Shown here: piece by piece, positions 41,429 through 50,344 of the stretch
Numbering within the stretch: the stretch's first letter is position 1
Layout of the letters: each line of letters opens with the position of its first letter
DNA from: Firmicutes bacterium UBA5010
GTDB taxonomy: Bacteria > Bacillota > Clostridia > Tissierellales > Sedimentibacteraceae
Assembly: GCA_002396645.1 (NCBI GenBank)
Contig: DGYI01000035.1
Location: 76,855 to 128,974 of the forward strand
Direction: 5' to 3'
Length of the DNA stretch: 52,120 nt
Notes under the pieces: generated by a model
Told to the model about the DNA's origin: nothing
Seen by the model: only the letters and a program-made list of their open reading frames with translations
Databases searched by the model: none
Translations under genes and position numbers: made by a program

Positions 41429-43264
41429 ATGAGTAAAATTATAGGAATAGACTTAGGTACAACAAATTCATGTGTTTCTGTTATGGAAGGCGGAGAAGCT
41501 GTAGTTATAACAAACATAGAAGGAAAAAGAACAACTCCATCAGTAGTTGCTTTTACTAAGGACGGAGAAAGATTAGTCGGAGAAACAGCAAAAAGACAGG
41601 CTGTTACAAACCCTGACAAAACAATATCTTCAATAAAAAGACATATGGGAAAAGACCATAAGACAACAGTAGACGGAAAGGTATATACTCCGCAGGACAT
41701 ATCTGCATTTATTTTACAAAAATTAAAATCAGACGCAGAAAGCTACTTAGGTGAAACTGTAACAGACGCAGTTATAACAGTTCCTGCATACTTCACAGAC
41801 AGCCAAAGACAAGCAACAAAGGACGCAGGAAAAATAGCGGGATTAAATGTAAGAAGAATTATAAACGAGCCAACAGCAGCAGCATTGGCATATGGTATAG
41901 ACAAGGATACAGAAGCTCATACTGTTATGGTATTTGACTTAGGAGGAGGTACGTTTGATGTATCGATACTTGAGATTGGCGACGGAGTATTTGAAGTTAA
42001 AGCAACAAACGGAAACAATCAATTAGGCGGAGATGATTTTGACCAAATCATAGTTGATTATTTAGCAGATGAATTCAAAAAAGAAAATGGCGTTGATTTA
42101 AGAAATGACAGAATGTCATTGCAAAGATTGAAAGAAGCAGCTGAAAATGCTAAAAAAGAATTATCAAGTGCAATGTCTACAAATATTAATTTACCTTTCA
42201 TAACTGCAACAGCTGAAGGTCCTAAGCACTTAAATACTGATTTAACAAGAGCTAAATTTGATGAGCTTACATCAAGACTTGTTCAGCAAACAATAGATCC
42301 TGTTAAAAAGGCTATGGCAGATGCTAAACTTACAGCAAATGATATAGACAGAGTATTATTAGTAGGCGGATCGACAAGAATACCGGCAGTTCAGGAAGCA
42401 GTAAAAAGATTAACAGGCAAAGAACCTCATAAAGGAATAAATCCTGATGAATGTGTTGCTATAGGAGCAGCTATTCAAGGAGGAGTTCTAACAGGTGAAT
42501 TCGGTACAGATATACTTTTAGTTGATGTTACTCCGTTATCATTGGGTATAGAAACTTTAGGAGGAGTTACAACTAAATTAATAGAAAGAAATACAAGAAT
42601 ACCGGCAAAAAGAAGCCAAATATTCTCAACAGCGCAAGATAACCAACCATCAGTTGACATCCATGTTTTACAGGGTGAAAGACAAATGGCTGCTGATAAT
42701 ATAACACTGGGAAGATTCCAATTATCAGGAATTGTTCCGGCTCCAAGAGGAATTCCTCAAATAGAAGTTACTTTTGATATAGATGCTAACGGTATAGTTA
42801 ATGTTAGCGCTAAGGATTTAGGAACAGGCAAGGAGCAAAAAATAACTATCACGGCTTCAACAAACCTTTCTAAGGAAGAAATAGATAAAAAAGTTAAAGA
42901 AGCTGAGCAATTTGCAGAAGAAGATAAGAGAAGAAAAGAAGAAATCGAAATTAAGAACAATGCTGACAGCTTAGTATATCAAACTGAGAAAGCATTAAAA
43001 GACCTTGAAGGAAAAATTGATGACAGTGAAAAAGCATCTGCTCAAGCTAAAGTTGATGAGCTTAAAAAGGCTATCGAAAATAACGATCTTGAAGGCATGA
43101 AGCAAAAAACTACTGAATTAACAGAGGAATTTAACAAGCTTGCTCAAAAATTATATTCTCAAACTCAAGGTGAAGCTCCTGACATGAACGCTGAGCAATC
43201 ACAGGCAGGCGGACCGGATGACGTTGTGGATGCTGACTTTGAAGTAGTGGATGACGATAAATAA
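41429..43264 (+). CDS. dnaK: Chaperone protein DnaK (Hsp70)
   Basis: A 611-aa Hsp70 of normal length. The nucleotide-binding domain begins KIIGIDLGTTNSCVSVMEGG and contains GGGTFDVS and VLLVGGSTRIPAVQEAVK. The substrate-binding domain and lid end in the bacterial tail VVDADFEVVDDDK. Binds unfolded polypeptides in an ATP cycle with DnaJ and GrpE. AGGAGG 7 bases before ATG. A pair of strong hairpins lies just after the stop (43279-43339), probably partly separating dnaK mRNA from dnaJ mRNA. Confidence 0.98.
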   Translation: MSKIIGIDLGTTNSCVSVMEGGEAVVITNIEGKRTTPSVVAFTKDGERLVGETAKRQAVTNPDKTISSIKRHMGKDHKTTVDGKVYTPQDISAFILQKLKSDAESYLGETVTDAVITVPAYFTDSQRQATKDAGKIAGLNVRRIINEPTAAALAYGIDKDTEAHTVMVFDLGGGTFDVSILEIGDGVFEVKATNGNNQLGGDDFDQIIVDYLADEFKKENGVDLRNDRMSLQRLKEAAENAKKELSSAMSTNINLPFITATAEGPKHLNTDLTRAKFDELTSRLVQQTIDPVKKAMADAKLTANDIDRVLLVGGSTRIPAVQEAVKRLTGKEPHKGINPDECVAIGAAIQGGVLTGEFGTDILLVDVTPLSLGIETLGGVTTKLIERNTRIPAKRSQIFSTAQDNQPSVDIHVLQGERQMAADNITLGRFQLSGIVPAPRGIPQIEVTFDIDANGIVNVSAKDLGTGKEQKITITASTNLSKEEIDKKVKEAEQFAEEDKRRKEEIEIKNNADSLVYQTEKALKDLEGKIDDSEKASAQAKVDELKKAIENNDLEGMKQKTTELTEEFNKLAQKLYSQTQGEAPDMNAEQSQAGGPDDVVDADFEVVDDDK

Positions 43265-43278
43265 TATAATAACTAAAA

Positions 43279-43339
43279 AGCAGCTAAACACTGTTTAGCT
43301 GCTATAATAAGGCTAAATCTTAAAAAGGTTTAGCCTTAT
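43279..43339 (+). promoter_or_regulatory. Tandem hairpins between dnaK and dnaJ
   Basis: Hairpin 1: AGCAGCTAAAC (43279-43289) with GTTTAGCTGCT (43293-43303). Hairpin 2: ATAAGGCTAAA (43307-43317) with TTTAGCCTTAT (43329-43339). Both are perfect 11-bp stems. Neither is followed by a T run, so partial termination or mRNA end protection fits best. Confidence 0.75.
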
Positions 43340-43388
43340 GCAAGTTAAGTTAAAAAGGGTGAGTAAAAGTTAATAAGGTGGTGAGGAC

Positions 43389-44519
43389 ATGGCAAAAAAG
43401 GATTATTATGAGGTCTTGGGAATAAGCAAGGATGCAGATGAAAAAACGATAAAATCAGCTTTCAGAAAGCTGGCAAAACAATATCATCCTGACTTAAATC
43501 CGGACAATAAAGAGGCAGAAACTAAATTTAAAGAAGTTAACGAAGCATATGAAGTATTGAGCGATGCTGATAAAAAAGCTAAATATGATAAATTCGGCCA
43601 CGCGGCGTTCGATCCTAATCAAGGATTCGGAGGCGGCGGATTCTCAGGAGGATTCGGCGGATTTGAGGATATATTCGGAGATATATTCGGAGACGTGTTC
43701 GGAGGCAGAAGCGCACAACGTACAGGTCCCAGAGCCGGTTCGGATTTAAAGATAAGACTGGACATAACTTTCGAGGAAGCGGCTTTCGGAGCAAAAAAAG
43801 AAATTAGAATAAACCGTATAGAAAAATGTAAAACCTGTGACGGAAGCGGTGCTAAAAAAGGGACGAAGAAGAAAACCTGCAGTACCTGCGGAGGAACAGG
43901 TACAGTAAGAACTGTTCAGCGTACTCCGTTCGGGCAATTTGCCAGCACGCAAACCTGCAGCACTTGCAGGGGAACCGGTGAAATAATAGAAGAACCATGT
44001 ACAGCATGCGGCGGAACAGGAAAAGAAAAAAAATCAAGAAACATAACAATAAATATTCCGGCAGGAGTAGATACAAATTCCGTGATACCTTTAAGAGGTG
44101 AAGGAAACCATGGTGATACAGGAGCTCCGGCAGGAGATTTATATGTTTATATAAATGTCAAAGAGCATGAAATCTTTGAAAGAGATGGAATGGATGTCTG
44201 GTGCGAAATTCCTATATCCTTTACAAAGGCAGCTCTCGGCGGAAATATAGAAGTTCCGACTCTTGAAGGTAAAGTAAAATATGAAGTTCCAAGCGGAACT
44301 CAGACCGGCACTGTATTCAGACTTAAAAACAGAGGTATCAAGAATGTAAGAGGCTCAAATAAGGGTGATCAATACGTAAGAGTAAAAATTTCAGTACCGA
44401 AAAAATTAACAGATAAGCAAAAAAATATCTTAGAACAATTATCAGAAGAATTCGGAGAAGTAAATGAAAACGAAAAAAAGGGATTCTTCGACAAGATAAA
44501 GGATTCGTTTAAGGAGTAA
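43389..44519 (+). CDS. dnaJ: Chaperone protein DnaJ
   Basis: A 376-aa type I Hsp40. J domain: KDYYEVLGISKDADEKTIKS, HPD in YHPDLNPDNKE. Gly/Phe-rich linker (GFGGGGFSGGFGGFEDIF). Four zinc motifs CxxCxGxG: CKTCDGSG, CSTCGGTG, CSTCRGTG, CTACGGTG. Client-binding C-terminal domains. It stimulates DnaK ATPase and delivers unfolded proteins. Last gene of the HrcA operon; prmA, its usual neighbour in many Firmicutes, is missing here and kal follows with its own promoter. Confidence 0.98.
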   Translation: MAKKDYYEVLGISKDADEKTIKSAFRKLAKQYHPDLNPDNKEAETKFKEVNEAYEVLSDADKKAKYDKFGHAAFDPNQGFGGGGFSGGFGGFEDIFGDIFGDVFGGRSAQRTGPRAGSDLKIRLDITFEEAAFGAKKEIRINRIEKCKTCDGSGAKKGTKKKTCSTCGGTGTVRTVQRTPFGQFASTQTCSTCRGTGEIIEEPCTACGGTGKEKKSRNITINIPAGVDTNSVIPLRGEGNHGDTGAPAGDLYVYINVKEHEIFERDGMDVWCEIPISFTKAALGGNIEVPTLEGKVKYEVPSGTQTGTVFRLKNRGIKNVRGSNKGDQYVRVKISVPKKLTDKQKNILEQLSEEFGEVNENEKKGFFDKIKDSFKE

Positions 44520-44563
44520 TTAATCGGCTTATTGCAGACTATCAATCAATAATCTGCGGAATA

Positions 44564-44592
44564 TTGACATAAGCATATCTTAATGATAAAAT
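44564..44592 (+). promoter_or_regulatory. Sigma-A promoter of kal
   Basis: TTGACA (44564-44569), 17 bp, TAAAAT (44587-44592), 36 bp upstream of kal. A GCAGA/TCTGC hairpin just before (about 44534-44558) may end dnaJ transcripts. Confidence 0.8.
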
Positions 44593-44628
44593 GACTGTAG
44601 GCAAAAAAATATTTTGGAGGTTATGATT

Positions 44629-45012
44629 ATGAAATCGCTTATTAGATTAAGAATGAGTGCACATGATGCTCATTACGGAGGAAATCTTGTTGACGGAGCC
44701 AGAATGCTTCAATTGTTCGGAGATGTTGCAACTGAACTTTTAATTATCAATGATGGAGACGAAGGACTTTTCTGTGCTTATGACAGTGTAGAGTTCTTAG
44801 CGCCTGTATATGCCGGAGATTATATAGAAGCAGTAGGAGAAATAACTTCAGTAGGAAACAGCTCAAGAAAAATGAAGTTTGAAGCAAGAAAGGTTATAGT
44901 TCCTAGAACTGATATCAACGAGTCAGCTTGCGATGTTCTAGCTGAGCCGATAGTGGTATGCCGTGCTACAGGAACATGCGTAGTACCAAAGGATAAGCAA
45001 AGAAATAAATAG
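44629..45012 (+). CDS. kal: 3-aminobutyryl-CoA ammonia-lyase
   Basis: A 127-aa hotdog-fold enzyme. The start KSLIRLRMSAHDAHYGGNLVDGARML and the inner DVATELLIINDGDEGLF, VEFLAPVYAGDYIEAVGEI are characteristic of Kal (all shown as fragments: SAHDAHYGGNLVDGARM, EFLAPVYAGDYIEA). It removes ammonia from L-3-aminobutyryl-CoA to give crotonyl-CoA in anaerobic lysine fermentation. The usual partners (kamA, kamDE, kdd, kce) are not in the window, so this is an orphan copy with its own promoter and terminator. ATG 44629 is eight bases from TTTTGGAGG; ATG 44623 is too close. Family confident; the in vivo pathway is inferred. Confidence 0.88.
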   Translation: MKSLIRLRMSAHDAHYGGNLVDGARMLQLFGDVATELLIINDGDEGLFCAYDSVEFLAPVYAGDYIEAVGEITSVGNSSRKMKFEARKVIVPRTDINESACDVLAEPIVVCRATGTCVVPKDKQRNK

Positions 45013-45015
45013 TAT

Positions 45016-45053
45016 AAAAAGGATGTGAGAATAGCTTACATCCTTTTAAATTT
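45016..45053 (+). terminator. Terminator after kal
   Basis: AAAAGGATGTGA and TTACATCCTTTT pair over 12 bp with one G-U, then T-rich DNA. It confirms kal as a single-gene transcript. Confidence 0.8.
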
Positions 45054-45180
45054 TTATCATATGATTGACTTTGAAGCTGATTTAAAGTAATAATTATTGA
45101 CCATATAGGCATATTGTGATAATTTATTATAAAAGATGAAGTCTTTGATAAGCGTGTAATTGGTATAGGAGAGTATATCT

Positions 45181-46539
45181 ATGGATAATAATAAATATGA
45201 TAATAATTTCGTTTTTGTAGAAGGGCTTAAAACAGTTGTAGACTTTTCAAGAAATGGAGTTCTTATTATAAATCTCAATGCTGAGATAATTTATATAAAT
45301 GACTGGGCTGCTAAATTTTTAGGTATAGAGCGAATAGAAGATATGCTGCACAAAAAAACAACCATATTCTTTCCAAGCTCGAGACTTGTCAAAGTTATGG
45401 AATCCGGTATAGAACAAAGAAATGTGCTTGATGTCAGATTAAACAAACATCTTGTTGTTTCAAGACTGCCTATTTTTTCAGATAATAAGATTATAGGAGC
45501 AGTTGCTATTTTTCAAGGTGTAAAAGAAGTACAGGATAATGAAATGGAAATCAGAAAGACACTTATAGAAAAGGGATTAACTGCAAAGTATTCTTTTGAA
45601 GATATACTTTATAAAAGCAAATTAATGGAGAAAATAGTTAAAACAGCAAAAATTTATTCGGAGACAGACCTTCCTGTGCTTATTACAGGAGAAAGCGGAA
45701 CAGGAAAAGAGCTTTTTGCACAAAGTATCCATAAAAATAGCAGTAGAAGATCAGCTCCGTTTTTAGCCATTAACTGTGCTGCATTAAGCGAATCGGTATT
45801 TGAGGCAGAGCTTTTCGGATATGCAGAAGCTTCTTTTACAGGAGCGCAAAAAGGCGGAAAGAAAGGATTGTTTCAGCAAGCACATAGGGGAACTATTTTT
45901 CTTGATGAAATAGGTGAATTGCCGATTTCGGTACAGTCAAAACTTTTAAGAGTTCTTGAAGAAAAACAAGTGCATCCGGTTGGCAGCGATACCCTCATTA
46001 ATATAGATGTCAGAGTAATTGTTGCCACTAACAGAGATTTAATAGATGAAGCGGAGAAGGGAAACTTTAGATTAGATTTATTGCATCGATTAAACACGTT
46101 GACTCTCTCAATTCCACCATTAAGATACCGTTTAGAGGACGTAGAAGTTTTAGCCGGATATTTTCTCAGTGAAAAATATCCGAAATTGTATAATGAAAAT
46201 AAAATAATTGTACAACAGCTATTAGAACAATTGAAAAATCATTCCTTAATGGGGAATGTAAGGGAATTGAAAAATATAATTGAACGCTTTGCAATTTTAT
46301 TAAATGGCGGAATGATTAGTGAAGATATAGATGAGGTCATGAGACAGGTAATTTATCAGACCCATTCAAATACCAATACGAATATCGCTATGCAGCTTGA
46401 AAAAGAAGAGGTGGAAACTATTAAAAATGCACTTATATCTACCAAGGGAAATCGATCGGAAGCAGCTAAAATTTTGGGAATTAGTGAATCAACGCTCTGG
46501 AGAAGAATTAAAAAATTTAATATTTCAACAAAATTTTAA
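45181..46539 (+). CDS. Sigma-54-dependent transcriptional activator (PAS-AAA+-Fis HTH)
   Basis: A 452-aa activator of RNA polymerase with sigma-54. A PAS-like sensor domain fills residues 15-120 (FSRNGVLIINLNAEIIYIND). The AAA+ domain has Walker A GESGTGKE (about 170), GTIFLDEIGELP as Walker B, and ASFTGA near 217 at the usual GAFTGA position, with Ala-Ser in place of Gly-Ala. The C-terminal Fis-type helix-turn-helix reads SEAAKILGISESTLWRRIKK. The PAS domain probably senses a metabolite of the next operon. A perfect -24/-12 promoter lies 250 bp downstream before the CoA transferase gene, which is therefore its likely target. Confidence 0.93.
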   Translation: MDNNKYDNNFVFVEGLKTVVDFSRNGVLIINLNAEIIYINDWAAKFLGIERIEDMLHKKTTIFFPSSRLVKVMESGIEQRNVLDVRLNKHLVVSRLPIFSDNKIIGAVAIFQGVKEVQDNEMEIRKTLIEKGLTAKYSFEDILYKSKLMEKIVKTAKIYSETDLPVLITGESGTGKELFAQSIHKNSSRRSAPFLAINCAALSESVFEAELFGYAEASFTGAQKGGKKGLFQQAHRGTIFLDEIGELPISVQSKLLRVLEEKQVHPVGSDTLINIDVRVIVATNRDLIDEAEKGNFRLDLLHRLNTLTLSIPPLRYRLEDVEVLAGYFLSEKYPKLYNENKIIVQQLLEQLKNHSLMGNVRELKNIIERFAILLNGGMISEDIDEVMRQVIYQTHSNTNTNIAMQLEKEEVETIKNALISTKGNRSEAAKILGISESTLWRRIKKFNISTKF

Positions 46540-46582
46540 ATGTTTATTAAGTATACAAACTGAATAGGCTGCATGACAGGAA

Positions 46583-46620
46583 TAAAAAGTTAATTTTTAC
46601 ATAAATTAACTTTTTTTATT
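46583..46620 (+). terminator. Terminator after the sigma-54 activator gene
   Basis: AGTTAATTT and AAATTAACT (about 46589-46611) form a nine-bp stem extended by A/T pairs and followed by seven T. It separates the regulator from the operon it probably controls. Confidence 0.8.
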
Positions 46621-46648
46621 TTGCAAAAAAATGACTATAAATTGATTG

Positions 46649-46665
46649 CATTTTGAAATAAAATG
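46649..46665. promoter_or_regulatory. Possible upstream activator site
   Basis: CATTTTGAAATAAAATG is a 6-5-6 inverted repeat about 130 bp upstream of the sigma-54 promoter, a usual distance for an enhancer site of a Fis-type activator. It is AT-rich and could be chance. Confidence 0.35.
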
Positions 46666-46791
46666 AAAATTATTGAGTATATGGGTATATGAAATTATGT
46701 ATTAAATTAACAAAATAAAAAAAATTTAAATTCAGTAAATATGAGCGATATTAAAGAAGGATTAATAAATTTTTAACAAGATATTTTAGTT

Positions 46792-46807
46792 TGGCACATT
46801 TATTGCT
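46792..46807 (+). promoter_or_regulatory. Sigma-54 (-24/-12) promoter
   Basis: TGGCAC (46792-46797), then ATTTA, then TTGCT; the invariant GG and GC are 12 bp apart, which is the required spacing. It is 78 bp upstream of the CoA transferase start and next to a sigma-54 activator gene. Confidence 0.9.
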
Positions 46808-46884
46808 TGTTTAAGAAGATACGAGAAGCTGAGTATAAACAATCAGCAATCTTAGAACTTGAAATGTAAAAGGAGGACAATAAA

Positions 46885-48081
46885 ATGAATAAAGGAGCAT
46901 TGTCAAATATAAGAATTCTTGATTTAACAAGGGTGCTTGCAGGACCTTATTGTACAATGATGTTGGCAGATATGGGGGCAGATGTAATTAAGATTGAGGT
47001 TCCGGGGAAAGGTGATGACACAAGAGGCATGGGTCCTTTTAAGAACGGTGACAGCTTGTATTTTGCGAATATAAACAGAAATAAAAAAGGAATAACTCTT
47101 AATCTAAAGTCTACGGAAGGTAAGAAAATTTTTCTGGATATGGTTAAGAATGCAGATGTTGTTGTTGAAAATTATAGACCCGGCGTTATGGATAAACTTG
47201 GTCTTGGTTATGATGTACTAAAAGGAGTAAATGATCAGATTATCTATGCTGCTGTATCCGGATTCGGTTGTTATGGTCCGTATTCTGAAAGACCGGGATA
47301 CGATATTATTGCACAAGCGATGGGCGGGTTGATGAGCATTACCGGACAAGAGGGAGGATCACCTACAAGAGTTGGAAACGCAATGGGAGATGTGCTTGGC
47401 GGTATGAATTTAACTATAGGTATACTTGCGGCTGTCAATGCCAGACATATTATCGGCAAGGGACAAAGGGTGGATGTATCTTTGGTTGATTCTGTTGTAG
47501 CTTCTCTTGAAACGGGAACACAGCGTTATATGGTTACAGGAAAAGAGCCTGAGCTTATGGGTAATCGTTATGCGGCTGCATCGCCGTATGATTCATTTGT
47601 GGCTAAGAATGGCCAGTTTGTTATTGGATGCGGAAACCAAAAACTGTTTGAAAATTTATGCAAAAAGGTAATGAAAAGAGAAGATCTTTTAGAAGACCCT
47701 CGCTTTGATACAAATGATAAACGCTGTACGAATCATCATGCTTTAAAACAAGAGATTGAAAAATGGAGCTGCAATTATACTATTGAGGAAGCAGTAGATA
47801 CAATTTTGGATGCAGGAGTGCCTGCTGCCCCTATTATGGGATTAAAAGATATAACTGAAAACGAACATATAGCTCATGTAAGAGAAATGTTTGTTGATTG
47901 TGATCATCCTATAATAGGTAAAATGAGAGTGAATGGCAACCCTGTTAAGCTGATGGAAACAAAAACAGAAATAAAATCTCATGCGCCCCTATTAGGCTCT
48001 GATAATGAAGAAGTTTACAAAGAACTGCTTGGCATAGATGCAGATACATTAAAAGCTCTAAAAGAAAGAGGTGTAATATAA
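46885..48081 (+). CDS. CaiB/BaiF family (type III) CoA transferase
   Basis: A 398-aa class III CoA transferase. Starts ILDLTRVLAGPYCTMMLADMGADVIKIE (shown in parts: ILDLTRVLAGPYC, MLADMGADVIKIE). The catalytic Asp is at residue 169 (AMGDVLGGMNL), and GYDIIAQAMGGLMSITG is the typical substrate region. It would transfer CoA from a donor (acetyl- or succinyl-CoA) to a carboxylic acid, probably the substrate cleaved by the lyase two genes later. AAAGGAGG lies nine bases before the ATG. First gene of a three-gene operon behind a sigma-54 promoter; the next gene starts two bases after its stop. Exact acid unknown. Confidence 0.9.
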   Translation: MNKGALSNIRILDLTRVLAGPYCTMMLADMGADVIKIEVPGKGDDTRGMGPFKNGDSLYFANINRNKKGITLNLKSTEGKKIFLDMVKNADVVVENYRPGVMDKLGLGYDVLKGVNDQIIYAAVSGFGCYGPYSERPGYDIIAQAMGGLMSITGQEGGSPTRVGNAMGDVLGGMNLTIGILAAVNARHIIGKGQRVDVSLVDSVVASLETGTQRYMVTGKEPELMGNRYAAASPYDSFVAKNGQFVIGCGNQKLFENLCKKVMKREDLLEDPRFDTNDKRCTNHHALKQEIEKWSCNYTIEEAVDTILDAGVPAAPIMGLKDITENEHIAHVREMFVDCDHPIIGKMRVNGNPVKLMETKTEIKSHAPLLGSDNEEVYKELLGIDADTLKALKERGVI

Positions 48082-48082
48082 T

Positions 48083-49339
48083 ATGGGCTCGGATGTTTTA
48101 GCTTTAATTATTTTTGTTGCTGTAGTTATAATTGCTTTTCTTAAGAAAATGAATGTAGGTTTGCTTGCTATTGCAGTGGCAGTTGTGCTTGGACGTTTCT
48201 TTAATATTGAAGATAAAGTAATCATTAGCGGATTCAGTACATCACTGTTCGCTACATTAGTAGGTATAACATTTTTATTTACTATAGTAAATTCGACCGG
48301 AGCATTAGAGCTAAGTGCAAAGAAAATTGTTTCCTTAGTCGGAAAGAAAATATGGCTTATTCCAATTTTCGTTTATATAGCAGGATTTATAATTGCTGCT
48401 GTCGGACCGGGTGCAATTCCGGCTTTGGCCATTATTCCGCCGATTGCAGTTACATTGGCGCTTCAGGTTGGATACAATCCGGTTATGCTGGCACTTATAG
48501 GTGTGACAGGCCTTATGGCTGGTAGAATGACACCTATAACACCTGAAGGAGTTCTTATATCCGGTATACTGACAGGGCAAGGATTAGACGATGTAATGAT
48601 TAGTGTTTTGATATCAAATATAATAATGACAATAACCTTTTCACTTATTGTCTATATAGTATACAAGGGTTATAAGGTAAAGTCTGAGGGAGAAGGTCTG
48701 AAACTTTCAGATACTTCTAAATTTACAGCACATCAGTTGATATCGCTTTCAGGTATCCTCGTTATGCTTCTTCTAATCATCTTTGTAAAGCTTAATGTCG
48801 GTTTAGCCGCCTTTCTTGTTGCTACAACACTGACATTCTTTAAAATAGGAGATGAAAGCATTTCTTTAAAAAATATCCCGTGGGGGACTATAATGTTAGT
48901 TCTTGGTGTGGGTGTATTGATGAACATTGTGGATTTATTAGGAGGAATTGACGTATTATCCAATGTGTTATCTTCTATTATGACACCTAAAACAGCGGCT
49001 CCTATTATGGGAATAACAGCAGGTCTTCTTTCATGGGTAAGTTCAGCCCTTGGAGTTGTATATCCTACACTGATACCGACTGTTGGCGGTATTGTCGAAA
49101 GTGTAGGCGGAGTAACAGTAGCAGAGCTGGTTGCTGCGATTGGAGCCGGAGGATCTTGTGCAGGTATTAGCCCGGCGTCGACCGGCGGAGCACTAATTCT
49201 TGCTGCACTGGCAAGCAATAAAGCTAACTTTACAAAAGAAGAAGAGGGCAAGGTCTTTGTTTCACTTTTCCTTTGGGCTGTATTGGCACTACTTTTAATA
49301 GCAGCATTAGCCTTTTTAGGTGTATTCGGTATATTCTAA
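48083..49339 (+). CDS. MatC-like dicarboxylate/organic acid carrier
   Basis: A 418-aa polytopic membrane protein with about 11-12 helices. The first half (LALIIFVAVVIIAFLKK, NVGLLAIAVAVVLGRFF, GITFLFTIVNSTGALE) matches the MatC N-terminal region of the dicarboxylate carrier group, and a GPGAIPALAIIPPIA segment precedes GRMTPITPEGVL, an ion/substrate loop typical of this superfamily. A second related loop, CAGISPASTGGALIL, occurs in the C-terminal half. It is probably a sodium- or proton-coupled importer for the acid used by the CoA transferase and lyase beside it. Starts two bases after the CoA transferase stop, so coupled. Confidence 0.78.
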   Translation: MGSDVLALIIFVAVVIIAFLKKMNVGLLAIAVAVVLGRFFNIEDKVIISGFSTSLFATLVGITFLFTIVNSTGALELSAKKIVSLVGKKIWLIPIFVYIAGFIIAAVGPGAIPALAIIPPIAVTLALQVGYNPVMLALIGVTGLMAGRMTPITPEGVLISGILTGQGLDDVMISVLISNIIMTITFSLIVYIVYKGYKVKSEGEGLKLSDTSKFTAHQLISLSGILVMLLLIIFVKLNVGLAAFLVATTLTFFKIGDESISLKNIPWGTIMLVLGVGVLMNIVDLLGGIDVLSNVLSSIMTPKTAAPIMGITAGLLSWVSSALGVVYPTLIPTVGGIVESVGGVTVAELVAAIGAGGSCAGISPASTGGALILAALASNKANFTKEEEGKVFVSLFLWAVLALLLIAALAFLGVFGIF

Positions 49340-49389
49340 ACAAAGATATTTATAATTGAAATTATAGATATAACAAAGGAGATATAGAT

Positions 49390-50310
49390 ATGATTATTCC
49401 AAAATCAGTAGAAATATTAGAGGTATGTCCCAGAGATGGATTCCAGAATGTAAAAGATTTTATTGCGACAGAAGATAAAATAGCTATTGTAGAAAAGTTG
49501 ATTGATGCTAATTTTAAAAGAATTGAGCTGGGTTCCTTTGTCAGTCCAAAAGCAATTCCCCAGATGGCAGATACTAAGGAAGTTGTAGCTGCAGCAAAGA
49601 GATATGCAGTAGATAAAGACATCAAATTTGTAGCACTTGTACCCAATGCAAGAGGAGTTGAATCAGCTATTGAAGCCGGTGTAGATCAGATTACCTATGT
49701 AATAAGCGCCAGTGAGAGCCATAATAAAGCAAATGTAAACCGTAGTGTTGCCGAATCTATGGAGCAGTATGAGACTTTAATCAAGGAATACAAGGACAAT
49801 ATTGATTTTCGCCTTGGTCTGTCAACTACATTTGGATGCCCGTTTGGTGACGAAGTTAAAATTGAGAGTATACAAGAGATGTGCAGATGGGCTTTTGAAC
49901 TTGGAACTGCTGAAATTCTTATGGCAGATACTGTCGGACTCGGAAACCCTAAAAAGATATCATCAGTTATGAGTACTCTGGTAAGTGAGTTCGGTCCAAA
50001 TAATTTCGTTATGCACCTTCATGACACAAGAGGGCTTGCCCTTGCTAATACTTTAGCTGCCATGCAGTATAGGATCACTAAATATGAATCCGCTGCAGGA
50101 GGTCTTGGAGGCTGTCCGTTCGCACCGGGGGCTTCAGGTAATGCTGCAACCGAAGACTTGTATTATATGCTGAATGAAATGGGAATTGAAACAAATATAG
50201 ACATCGAAAAGGTTTATGAAGCAATTCAGTTAATTAAAGCTAAAGTGAATACTAATATTGTCAGCCATCTTGCACCTTTATACAAGACAGATGCCTGCAA
50301 AAATATATAA
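49390..50310 (+). CDS. HMG-CoA lyase-like enzyme (DRE-TIM metallolyase)
   Basis: A 306-aa TIM-barrel lyase. Motifs: ILEVCPRDGFQNVKDF with the catalytic Arg-Asp pair, ELGSFVSPKAIPQMAD with the metal/substrate Glu, MHLHDTRGLALANT with the HxHD metal ligands, and GGLGGCPFAPGASGNAATED with the loop Cys of HMG-CoA lyases. Such enzymes split (S)-3-hydroxy-3-methylglutaryl-CoA into acetyl-CoA and acetoacetate, or related acyl-CoAs. Together with the CoA transferase and carrier this suggests catabolism of an imported 3-hydroxy-3-methylglutarate-type acid. AAAGGAGAT lies before the ATG. A strong terminator follows. Confidence 0.88.
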   Translation: MIIPKSVEILEVCPRDGFQNVKDFIATEDKIAIVEKLIDANFKRIELGSFVSPKAIPQMADTKEVVAAAKRYAVDKDIKFVALVPNARGVESAIEAGVDQITYVISASESHNKANVNRSVAESMEQYETLIKEYKDNIDFRLGLSTTFGCPFGDEVKIESIQEMCRWAFELGTAEILMADTVGLGNPKKISSVMSTLVSEFGPNNFVMHLHDTRGLALANTLAAMQYRITKYESAAGGLGGCPFAPGASGNAATEDLYYMLNEMGIETNIDIEKVYEAIQLIKAKVNTNIVSHLAPLYKTDACKNI

Positions 50311-50344
50311 AACAGCACTAATATTGAAAATATAATATATCCAT

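Noticed and set aside
48733..49251. 172-codon minus-strand frame opposite the MatC-like carrier
   Set aside because: Pro/Ala/Ser-rich product mirrors the hydrophobic codons of the real gene on the other strand.
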